The notes beneath the pieces are model-generated. The model ran no database searches and was not told the origin of the DNA. It saw only the letters and a list, made by a program, of their open reading frames with translations. Positions 35,501-47,500 of a stretch of 64,000 bases of DNA are shown here, one piece after another. Both the position numbers and the translations under genes were made by a program. Positions within the stretch are counted from its first letter, which is position 1, and the number at the start of each line of letters is the position of its first letter. The DNA comes from Neckera pumila (taxonomy: Eukaryota; Streptophyta; Bryopsida; Hypnales; Neckeraceae), in contig OZ018411.1 of the NCBI GenBank assembly GCA_963969595.1, positions 10,976,501-11,040,500 of the forward strand, given 5' to 3'.

Positions 35501-38500
35501 ACTCCCGATTGGTTGAGTGCTGATTGGGGATAGTATTTTCGCAGATGGAGTTGACTAAAGGAGGTCCAGGTAGCTACTTGCTGCGCTTGAACAAATCTGA
35601 AGTATATGCTGAAGCTCACACTCTTCGTGATGGAGGTCTTCTTGTTCAGGTGATAACTTCAAATCAGCCGATCTGCTAGTTCCCCAATTAATTTTGGTGG
35701 TCTTTTGAGCCAGGTTGTCATGCTGTTCCCATTTGAGTATAGACTAAAATTATCAATTACAAGTGCATAGGTCTCTCGAAAATCAAGTGTAAATTCTTGT
35801 GAAGTAGTTTCTGCACAAAAATGATCATTAAGGATATAGGAAAAGGGGGTGGATCGCTGTCTATTCCAATATTAATTACCAACTTAGAATGTGATATTGA
35901 AGGTTGTTTTGGCCTACTGTATAGAGAGGATGGGATATTAAGGCAGAAAATGATGCAAATGACCCTTTTAACAAATTTGTTTTATGTTTAGTACTGGTGT
36001 ACTAATCGAACATGTGTGCTAATGAGAATTTTATACTGTTTCCGACATATGAAGTCTGATCCTTTTCAAATTTATGGTTGTGTAGCTCGATGGGAACAGC
36101 CACGTGGTATACGCAGAAGAAGAGACAGCCGGCACTCGCTTACTCATTGATGGACGTACATGTCTTTTGCAGGTCGGTAATGCAAAGCATCTGCAATGTT
36201 TACGAATGTTGCAGTCTTAAAGCTGTTCGACTTGTTTTAGTTTAACTTACTGATTGAATGGAAGGCTTGATTTTGCAGAATGAATATGACCCGTCGCGAT
36301 TAATTGCCGAAACGCCCTGCAAGTTAATGCGTTTTTTAGTACCAGATGGCAGCCATGTAAACACTGATGCTCCATATGCAGAGGTGGAGGTCATGAAGAT
36401 GTGCATGCCTTTGTTGAGCCCGGCGCCTGGAACTATTAAATTCAGATTATCTGAGGGCTCGGCTATGCTGGTATGTTCCTTTTCCGATATTCTCTGTTTT
36501 TTCAGATGCCAAGCAAAATATTGTAATGGAAAGTCTCCATTCATCATAGAGTAAGGGAGCGGTTCCATTCACCATACTGGTGACCTTTGAACCTTTTCCT
36601 ACAACAATCTAGAAACTTCCGCCCATCTTAAATTTTGCTCATTTATTTTGTGTTAAGCTAAATATCAATTGCAAAAAACTAGATGTCAATAAATTACGTA
36701 TTTTCACAATTAGCACAAATCAAAACTCACATGTATGGTCAATGGAGACTATGATGTATGTATGGTTAATGGATCCTCTACCTTAGTGCTTCGTGAAATG
36801 ATACAGTCTCCTTCAATCTCCTTCAAGTTGGGGTGATGAACTTGTCTCTGTGAAAAAATTAAGGTGAATCTGATGAAAAAATCTGTGAATAGGTGCTGGC
36901 GAGCCTTTTTTTGTGTGTCAAACAATTCTGAAACGATGTTGATTTAAAGATTTTTTTTATACGTTTGACATATTTGGTGTGATTTTTTTTACTTGTTTTA
37001 CTACAGGGTGGCGATTTGATTGCCTCACTGGACCTTGACGACCCCTCAGCGGTGAGGAAGGCTTTGCCCTTCGAGGGCAGCTTTCCACCCTTAGGACTCC
37101 CCACAGCTGTTGCTGCTAAAGTTCATCAACGCTGCGCTGACAGCCTGAATGCTGCAAGAAACATCCTTGCTGGTTACGATCATGATCTTGATGAGGTATA
37201 TGCTTGCATGTGGATTGGAATTTTTGGTGAATTTTGGAATTTCCATGCTCAGTTCGATTACATGAGCTTATATGTCTCTAATACACGGATGACTACAAAT
37301 GCCAGGCTGAAAACAATTGCTGAAAAAGATTGAGTTGCTGTCTTGCAGGTGGTGAAAACCTTGCTAAGTTGTTTGGATGACCCACAGCTGCCCTTGCTAC
37401 AATGGCAGGAATGCATGGCTGTTCTTACAACTCGACTCCCAAAGGAGTTAAAATCGCAGGTAGGATATTTAACTCCTGGAGGACCGAGAACGCCGAATTG
37501 GTCCTCATGCTTTTGTAGCAAATTTGAGCATGCCGAATGGTGACTACTTTTTGTTTAATTTTATTTATTTATTAACCAACACATGCAATGTTCTTCACTA
37601 GTTGTGGTGATGTAAAATTAAACTCCGGAAGAATCATAATATTTACAATATAATCAGCCAAGTTGGTCATTTTTAATCTATGAATCCTTTGGTCCTCAAG
37701 GGGTTAATAGCCTACGTTGCAATTATTTTTTTGAAACATTCTATATGAATGACAGTCACTGACATTGTTGAATTGTGTGAGCAGCTCGATGCTGAATTTC
37801 GTGAATACGAGACCCGTTTCCAGCAAAATGGAGAGGGGCCAGACTTCCCAGCCAAGGCACTTACTGGATTATTCGAGGTGTGCTTTCATGCTGTTTTCTT
37901 TTTTAGCTCATTTAAGTTTTATATTTTGTAATTTTAATTGTGACAAGGTGCTTTGTGGTTCTTACCTTAGATCTATGTTTGCAGACTTTCTCGGCACAAT
38001 CTGCTGAGAACGACCGAGTGGCTCTAGAGCGCCTTGTGGAGCCTCTCTTACATCTAGCCAGGTCTTACGAGGGTGGAAGAGAAGGGCATGCGTGTAATAT
38101 TGTGCAAACTCTTTTTAACGGGTACCTTCTTGTGGAAGAGCTTTTCAATGATAATGCGCAGGTATGATGCTCACAAACTATTTTAAACCTGTAAATACTT
38201 TAAAGCAGGTATGATGCTCACAAACTATTTTAAACCTGTAAATACTTTAAAGCAGCTATGCTACATGGGCTCTAACTAGTTTTAATGTCGCTGTTGTCAA
38301 TGCAAGGCTTCCTCCCCTCTGATCCAGAGCCCATAAATTGATAACACGAACATCTTGACTTTCCTACCCCAAGTGGCATATTTGCGACGGTTTCTGAATC
38401 ATGAAGCCATGTCGTGGAAGTATGAATTTCAAAGTGCGAGGAATAGTTATAAGAATTTGTAAAGCAGTACTGAATTGAAAACTGATCACCCATCGTGCAT

Positions 38501-41500
38501 TTGATCCTTCGTCTATGAGGCTCTATTAAGTGGTATGAAATCATATGGTGATTGTAGGCTGATGTTATTGAAGGGATGCGGCAGCAACATAAGAAAGACC
38601 TGTCCAAGGTGGTTGATATTGTGCTGTCCCACCAGGTAAGAGACAAACTCAAACCAGAGCTACATATGCAGTTTGCGTTTCGATTCCTGTAATAGGGTAA
38701 ATTATATTTTGAATTACCGCAGCATGATCCTATTTAACTTGTGATTTGTTTCAGGGTGTCAGGAGGAAAAACCAGCTCATCTTAAGACTGATGGGAGCTT
38801 TAGTGTATCCTAATCCTGCTGCCTACCGTGAGCAGCTTGTCCGCTTTGCAGATCTTAACCACAGCAACTACTCTGAGGTACACCCAGTCCCTCTTATGTC
38901 AATTCTATTTTGTATAAGATATTCACCTATAATCAACACTGCCCCAAATGCGACACCTACATTTGGACCAAGAAGCGTCACAAAAAACTAATATTATGGA
39001 CACAATCAAACATGAGAGTCTATGAGGGCTTAGCATTGCTTTTGGGGTTCACCTAGAGACCCTAGAGACTATACTTTGAAAATTCATAATTTATTCATAC
39101 GGTGTCCAAATAAGACATGCCAAAGTGCGTTGGAATCCCCTTTCAGTTTCAGTTGCCAATTAGATCCAATGTCAATAATTTATGTTTAATAATAGTAACT
39201 ATGCTCCATTGTAATTAGTGACGAATATAGGTGGGCATACCTTAGATTTAGCTGCCACACTACTGGAAAATTGAGAAAGTCTAGATCTGATCTAGCTGCG
39301 CACGAGAGTCTATTGAGTCTATCTAGTGTTGCTTTTGGGTTCACCTAGAGACATTACTTCAAAAATTCATAACTTATTCATATGGTGTCTCAATAAGACA
39401 TGCTAAAGTGTGTTGGAATCCTCTTTCAGTTGCCCATAAGATCCATTAATAATAATTACATAACTATGCTCAGTTGTAATTAGTGACGATTCTAGGCGCA
39501 TACCTTATATATTGCTGGCACACAAGGCTGGATAACTGAAGAAGTCTAGATCTGATCTATTTGCGCTGAACTTTATTCCCAGTTCTTCAAATTGGCAGTC
39601 CTCATGTTGTTGCAATGACGGATGTTGTGCAGCTGGCCTTGCGGGCGAGTCAACTGCTGGATCAGACCAAGCTGAGTGAGCTGCGGTCCAACATAGCCCG
39701 GAACTTTTCTGAGTTGGAGATGTTTACGGAGGATGGAGGGGAAGGCCACCACCATGGAAGACGCCGCAGTGCCATTGAGGAGCGGATTGAAGGGCTGGTG
39801 GACGCACCTTTGCCTGTGGAGGATGCTCTGGTGACCTTGTTTGATCACAGTGACCACACTTTGCAGCGCCGTGTCATTGAGAGTTACATTCGCAGGCTCT
39901 ACCAGGTAACAAGTTGTGAATAAGAAAAGTCTCCCCTTGTTGACACCTTCACAATCTTTAGATTTCTAAGGTCCAGGAAAGAAGCTTGCGATAACAAGGA
40001 ATTCTGCACCTTAATTGGTTCAGTAGTTGTTTTTTCTACCTTGGACTTGGACTTTACACTAGTCCAATCCTAGTTAACATGAAGAGGAAGTGCTTACATA
40101 GCTCCTATTGGTGGCATGCTAAAAATATTTGAGATAATAAGGTTACAGGTGGTTGGACCCTTTTTACCTCAAATGTGTCCTAATTACAGTCGATTATTTT
40201 CGGTTCTTTTCGAAAGTGTCCCTTTCTGAGACCCCTTACTAAGGATCACTATAGATATTGTACCGTACATAACCGGATTGGCATTAAGCGTCTCATGATT
40301 AAAGACTTCACAATCATGTTTTCAATGTAAGACATATGGTGTTCATAAACTATGTAGCCCTATTCTGGGCAGTGAGTGAATGTAGTGCTGCAGTGCTGTA
40401 CGTATTTTGTAGGTCGAAAGATTTAAAATGTCGTTGTAGGACTGAAAATTATTTTAGTCAAGCCCAAGTAGCCTTTAGTTTGCTACAAATGTAGTACGCC
40501 CTCCGTCCCAAAATGAGTGTCCGATCGTATTGTTGTTTTTGGTCCCGAAATATGGTTATGATGTATATTACTTAGACTTCCATATCCTCACGAGCAGATC
40601 GAACAATGTTTGCATCACAGTGGAGGCAAGTAGGAAGTTGTCTAGCAAGCTCCAGTTGATCTTTTTCCATATGCAGCACTTTGTAATCTCGCGCACTTCA
40701 TTGAAATCAAACAATTATTTCGGGACGGAGGGAGTGACTATTTTAGTTGCACGAATACTTGCTGATGAAATGGAGCAATGACAAGCAAGATATCCATGTC
40801 TCCATCCATGTTGTGATTCTACTTTGGTTGGACCATGTACAGCCATACCTGGTAAAGGGCTCCGTGAGGATGCAGTGGCACCGCTCTGGCTTAATTGCCA
40901 CCTGGCAGTTTTGGGAGGAGTTTCCTCCGCCGACGGCCGAGATGCTGAGCAATGCCAAGGTGTTGAATGGGGACAGCCAAGGAGTCAAGAGGTGGGGAGC
41001 AATGGTGATTCTCACAACTCTCCAGGTGCTCTCCAATGCGGTTGAATCCGCCCTCAAGGAAGCAGAAAGCGTACTCACACCAACTTCGAAAGCCTCTGCA
41101 GCATCCTATCACCAGAGTATGGCTGGAAGCCCCCGCCGGACCCATTCCTTTGTTGGGGCTCCCACTGGATTTGGCAATGTGCTGCATGTGGCGGTAGTGG
41201 GCATCAAGAACCCCATGAGTGCATTCCAAGACAGGTACGTTGTCCTGTTGATGGAGGTGGTCATCACAAAAGTCCCTCGTCATTGCTAAAGGATTGTTTT
41301 TGCATTAACAGTTAACCCTTCAACTAATTGAAGCAACACTGAAGCAGCACAACATCAAATTAATGTTTTTGTCGTTCCTTCTTGATGTGTTTAATAATCA
41401 GAATTTGAAAATGCACAAAAGCATTAAATTGACGCTAAAGTGTGTGGTTTCAATATTGATCTTTTGACTAATTGAAATAGCACTGAAGCCACTGATAAAT

Positions 41501-44500
41501 AGTGGAAAGGGGCTTTTATGATGGTTATGATGCGATGATGCCAAGTAGGTGCAAACAAGTGATTCTAGGGAGACCTGAATTGCATCATGCTTATTTTGCC
41601 TCCTCCATGACCAATCACCTTATGATGGTGTCCAAAAATTACCTTGTAACATTTTGAGCACCAATTTTGGTTTCTGATCTCGTGTCGGTCCATGCAGTGG
41701 GGATGAGGATCAAATCAATGAAAGAGTCGAGAAGCTGGCAAAGGCTCTGAAGGGTGAGAGTTTGGGCGCTATGCTCCAAGTCTCAGGTGTGGGAGTAGTG
41801 AGCTGCATCATACAACGTGACGAAGGTCGTGCACCGACACGACATTGCTTCCAATGGTCTAAGGAACTCCATTACTTTTCGGAGGAGCCTCTCTTACGGC
41901 ATGTTGAACCGCCTCTGTCAAATCTTCTTGAGCTTGTAATCCGCTCACCCCGCCTTCAATCCTTAACTTGTACTTGCTATTTAAATGACGTTGGCATCCA
42001 ATGTAAAAGAGTTCAACCTATATGCTTAAATGGAAGCACAAATCATGTGTACTAGGTCACCAGACCGAGATAGTTATTGGACATAACCCTCTTTCACCCT
42101 CCTTCAATTCTTTAACTCATATGACCTATTTAGATGGTATCATTGACACCTTATTTGTACGTTGAAGGAGTGCAGCGATATGCGTAGGTGAATCCCAAAT
42201 CGAATATATGTCTGAAAGACAAGTTTATGCCTAATAATCGACCCAAGAAAGTTACCAGACATAACTCTCCCTTTCAGACTAAATCACTTTTGTCAGATAT
42301 TGAAGATCTACAGCTCTCTAATATTTTCAGGAAAAGGGAGGGTTGTGACTCTGTTTTCCAACCACAATGTACTGATGAAAGCAACAGGAGAGAGTTATGA
42401 AATCAGACATAGTAGCCTATTTTTGATAATGGTTTCTTCCAGGTCAAGTTGAAGGGATTCACAGGAATGCAGTACGCACCGTCTCGCAACAGGCAGTGGT
42501 ACATGTACAATGCCACAGATGGAAAGACCCGAACTCGGAGGATGTTTTTGAGGGCTTTAATTCGGCAACCCAAGCCGAGTGATGAGAGTGGAGTACAGTT
42601 GGATTCACGGGACATCAACCTGGTGAAGGATAGCATCAAGCAGTCTCTTCAGGGAGCCTTGGATGAACTGGAGTTGGCTGTTCATGACGTCAACGGAAAA
42701 GCTGACCATATCCATATGTATCTCTGCATCCTCAGGGCGCAGGAGCTTGAGGACTTGACTCAGGCTTTGAGGTAGTAACACTGAGGCACTGTTTGTGTTT
42801 TGAAATATCATCAGTTATTTATAACATTTTTCTTACCTGGATTGAAATGTCCCTTGCCAGGATTGAAATAATGAAATGGCAAATACATTGGTCTAGATTT
42901 ACAACTTTACATTGCTGGATGTTTTGAAAGGGAAGGGATCTAGAAGGGATCTAGAAGGGATCTAGAAGGGATCTAGAAGGGATCTTAGAAGATAGCTTTA
43001 CATGTGTACTTCTCATATTCGATTCCCCATGTGCATCGAATTTCCAAAGAGACCCAGTTACGTTCGTAAAGGATGTTATGTACTGGATAACCAGTGAAGG
43101 ACTAGGAGGCCCGAGCTGCATTTTAGACATAACCCTCTCTTCTAGACTAAATTAGGATTGGGAATTCTTGGAGATTCATGACTCTCTTGAGCCAGAGGGA
43201 GGGGAGGATGGGGGTTATGAACTATGCTGGAGAAAGATCTTTCTGATTTGGATAATTGGGGTGTCTTTCAGGAAAGAGAATACCAGTACTACGAATGAAG
43301 TTGAGAAAGTGGTGAATGTGCTGGAAGGCTTGGCACATGAAGTATACTCGAAACTAGGGGCACGCATGCACCGCCTGGCCATTGCTGGTTGGGAGCTTCG
43401 TGTTCGTCTGAAAGAGCTTCACGCAGCCAATGGGGCATGGCGTGTGGTGGTTTCGAACCCAACTGGCCATACTTGCACTGTCCAGGTTCGGTGATCTTTA
43501 CTTGTATTTTTTTTAGTTAAGTTATGGGAACTGAGTGTGTCTTCTATTATTAGAGTCACGAACTTTTTTTACTTTTGATCTTGTACTCATTTTCAGGAGG
43601 ATTTGAATGAACTAACAAATGCGTCGTTTGGATACCATTTGAATAAGTTATGAATTTTGGAGTTTTTTTAATATGAGGAGTAAAATCACATGACAGTTCT
43701 TTGACTCGATGTGCTTTGACTCTTCAGCTGCTAAGCATTGTCATAGTCATTAGATTTTGTATATGTAATTGTGATTTACATGTGCTCAACTTCAGGTCTA
43801 TTGTAGTCCTACCCATGGCAATGGGGAACCCACCTTACGTCATTTAGCATTTGGTTAATCTAATTTAATTTCAGAGCTTTCTGAACATTGTGACAATTCT
43901 GCCACTATGCAGGTGTACAGAGAAGCTCAAGACAAGGGTACAGGTAAGGCGGTATACTGCTCGCCTTTCGCTTCTGTGCATGGGCCGTTGCATGGAGTGC
44001 CGCTCTCGAAGCAGTACAAATCCTTGGATGCCATTGATCAGAAACGGCTTGTAGCCAGGCGTCAAAACACCACTTACTGCTATGACTTCCCCTTGGTATG
44101 TCACCTTACCTTACTCTTGGGGTTGCAAAATAACCATATTATGTGTTCTGAACAGAAATGTATATATAGGTATCAAATCACATGACAGTTCTTGAGGAGT
44201 TTCGAAACACAATGAACAATGAGCCAAGAGAAAAAGAGTCCAACTTCTTTTTGTCTCAGTCTTGAGCTCATGTCATTTTTGCAAAGGCGGGCATCGCTCG
44301 CATTAGAATTATTTATATCTTTTTCATCCAGTCCTAGTTGGCATGTTCGCAAGTGAACTTATCTAACGGTGACTGAAATTGAATAATCCACTTCAAAAGT
44401 CAGCCAGTTCTTCAGTTTTATTAATGCTCTGGATTCCAATTGTGCTACAATCAAAAACCTTTGTATACTACTCTAGAATATTATGTAACTGGAGCTTACA

Positions 44501-47500
44501 AAGTTTGTGCTTACTATTCTCCACAGGTATTCGAGACGGTGCTTCGCAAATGCTGGGCAGCTGCATCTCCGCAAACCTCAAACCCTCAAGGATCCTCACC
44601 AATCTTCAAAGCAACTGAGCTTGTGCTTGCAGATAAAAACGGCAGCTGGGATACAGCTCTGGTGGAATCCGACCGTCCCGTTTCCAGCAACTACGTCGGC
44701 ATGGTAGGCTGGTTGCTTCACATGCGCACCCCAGAGTTTCCCAACGGACGCAAAGTCTTAATAGTCTCCAACGATGTTACCTTCAATGCAGGCTCCTTTG
44801 GTCCCAAGGAAGACGTCTTCTTCAAGTCCATGACCGACTTAGCTTGTCGTGAAAAGTTGCCCTTGATCTACCTCGCAGCCAACTCCGGAGCTCGCATCGG
44901 AGTCGCTGAGGAAGTCCGTTCCTGTTTCAAAATTGGCTGGTCGGAAGATTCCTCTCCTGACCGGGGCTTCAAGTACCTGTACTTGCAACCCAAGGATTAC
45001 CACCGCCTTTCCTCTTCTGTAATTGCTCATGAGCTCAAGCTTGACACTGGCGAGGTTAGATGGATTATTGAGGATGTGATTGGAAAAGAAGATGGCCTTG
45101 GTGTGGAGAATCTCTCAGGAAGTGGTGCCATTGCTGGTGCTTTTTCACGTGCTTATCGTGAGACGTTCACATTGACGTACGTTTCAGGTCGAACTGTTGG
45201 AATTGGTGCGTACCTTGCCCGCCTTGGCATGCGCTGTATCCAACGCTTGGACCAGCCCATCATCTTGACAGGATTCTCAGCGCTCAACAAGCTGCTTGGT
45301 CGTGAGGTTTACAGCTCCCACATGCAGTTGGGAGGTCCCAAAGTGATGGCTGTGAATGGCGTTGTCCATCTCACTGTAGCTGATGATCTAGAAGGCGTTG
45401 CCAGTATTTTGAAGTGGTTGAGTTATGTGCCTTCTCATGTAGGAGGTCCCTTGCCTTGTATTTCCCCAATTGATCCTCCTGAACGACGAGTGGAGTATTG
45501 CCCTGAAACTTCATGTGACCCTCGTGCTGCCATTCGGGGAGTTCAGACCAATGGGAAGTGGTTGGGCGGTATTTTCGACAACGGAAGCTTTACTGAGACA
45601 CTAGAAGGGTGGGCGCAGACTGTTGTAACTGGACGTGCGAGGTTGGGTGGCATTCCAATAGGAGTTGTGGCTGTGGAAACTCAGACTGTGACACAAATGA
45701 TTCCTGCAGATCCTGGTCAACTGGACTCGCATGAGCGGGTTGTACCCCAAGCTGGCCAGGTGTGGTTCCCGGACTCAGCTCAGAAAACAGCTCAAGCTTT
45801 AATAGATTTTAACAAGGAAGGGCTACCACTCTTCATTCTTGCGAATTGGAGAGGTTTTTCTGGTGGGCAGCGTGATCTCTTTGAAGGCATATTGCAAGCG
45901 GGTTCCATGATTGTGGAGCACTTGCGAGTGTACCAGCAACCCGTGTTTGTGTTCATTCCGAAAACGGGGGAGCTTCGTGGTGGAGCTTGGGTGGTGGTGG
46001 ACAGTAAAATCAACTCGGAGAAGGTATCGTCCATTTCGTTAAATCGGTGGTATTCCAATACTTTGGCACCTTTCAGAAAGCATGTTCTGAAACATAAAAC
46101 CCATACTTGTCCTAGATTTTCGACCTTTACGTACATTTAAGTCACTCTTTTTCGCTCTGGAATTAACGAAATTGGCTACAGGTGGAGATGTATGCTGAGG
46201 ATACTGCCAGGGGAGGAGTGTTGGAGCCCGAAGGGATGGTGGAGATCAAGTTCCGAACGAGGGAACTCTTGGAGTGCATGCACCGTGTCGACCCGGAGCT
46301 TGTGGCTTTGAGACAACAGATGGTGGAGCTGATGGAAGCACCGATTGCTGCGTTGTATAGAGTCCAGCAAGAAATCAAAGCCCGGGAGAAAATTCTGACG
46401 CCTGTGTACAAGCAAATCGCTATCAAGTTCATGGAGCTGCACGACACGCCCAACCGGATGGCTGCCAAGGGGGTCATCAAGAAGGTGCGTTGCTGATCTA
46501 GTTCTGATCTAGTGCTGCAGCCTTTGCAGGGAGTTAGAAGTGAAAAGAAGCTCTATTCTCATAACATTCTAGAACATTATAGACTCTTCTAGAGCCTTTG
46601 ATTGTGACAGCACCTCCCCTGGGAGAAATTTCTTTCAGTAGAAATCTTTATGGTAAGGTATGTACACCCATAACCAATCAACACTGTCCGAATTTCAACA
46701 CTGTCCGAATTTCAACACCTGCATTTGGACGAAAAAGCAACACTAAAATCTAGACATGAAGAAGGTGCAGTCTGTGCAGTAGAATTAGAAGCAAAAAGAA
46801 GCTCTAAACATAAGAACTTTCTGAATTCTTCTGGAGTCTTTGTCTGTGATAACACCTCCCCTGGGAGAAATCTCTTTCAGTAGAACTCTTTGTGGTAAGG
46901 TATGTATACACAAATGCGACACCTACACTTGTTGGACCAAAAAGTGTCACATTTACCTAGATATTGATGACACAAGATGTACACAACCAATATATGGAGT
47001 CTATGAGAGTCTACTGTTTTATTTTGGTACACCTAGAGACATTACTTTGAAACTTCATAACGTACCCGATGGACACCGTATTTGGGTTTGGGCACCGAAT
47101 TAGGTACAAAAGTGCGTTGGAATCCTCCTTTAGTGCATAATAAGAGTGTAGTTAGTGACAATTATAGGTGCGCATAGGTTAGTCAGATAGGAGAAACGAT
47201 TTCGTGGTGCCTGTAGTAAAGTTGTGAAGAAATGGAAGTGACCTTCGCTTTATTTTTTTTTTATTTTTTTTTTGTTTGCTTTTGCTGAAACTTGAAATCA
47301 TTTTTTGGTTGACGAAAACTGCAATGTATGTAGGTGGTGAATTGGGGCGAATCTCGAAATTTCTTCTTCAATCGGTTGAAGAGGAGGCTTGCGGAGGAAA
47401 GCCTCATCCATCAGATTCAAGTGGCCGCGGGTGAGGACTTCAGCCATTCTGCAGCTTTAGCATTGATCAAGGACGTTTTCTCAGCAGCATCAACAAGTGG

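Larger units (their letters stand above)
29582..36172 (+). other. ACC1: ACC1 exons 1-15: biotin carboxylase region
   Basis: Exons: 29582-29887, 30635-30841, 31137-31391, 31622-31717, 32010-32183, 32297-32390, 32865-33049, 33436-33486, 33846-33885, 34289-34413, 34570-34686, 34992-35066, 35174-35230, 35545-35649, 36086-36172 (residues 1-658). The ATP-grasp glycine loop [14 protein letters not shown] is in exon 3 (Gly 217-220). The substrate-site segment [14 protein letters not shown] is split between exons 5 and 6. Phases: exons 6/7 split after base 1 of a codon, as do 9/10; the rest are phase 0. Exon 9 is only 40 nt. Confidence 0.92.
37007..44095 (+). other. ACC1: ACC1 exons 17-28: central domain
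   Basis: Exons: 37007-37195, 37349-37459, 37785-37877, 37985-38161, 38558-38635, 38755-38877, 39633-39905, 40843-41234, 41698-41935, 42443-42771, 43272-43485, 43913-44095 (residues 723-1522). Exon junctions 24/25 and 26/27 split a codon after base 2; the others are phase 0. Landmarks: [53 protein letters not shown]. In eukaryotic ACCs this region positions the carrier between the two active sites and has no catalytic site. The linker after [11 protein letters not shown] (about residues 1130-1180) is Ser/Ala-rich and not conserved. Confidence 0.92.

Noticed and set aside
46024..46140. Read-through of ACC1 exon 29 as a longer coding frame
   Set aside because: The conserved junction INSEK/VEMYAED is restored only by splicing 46024-46181; the extension has no similarity to the family.
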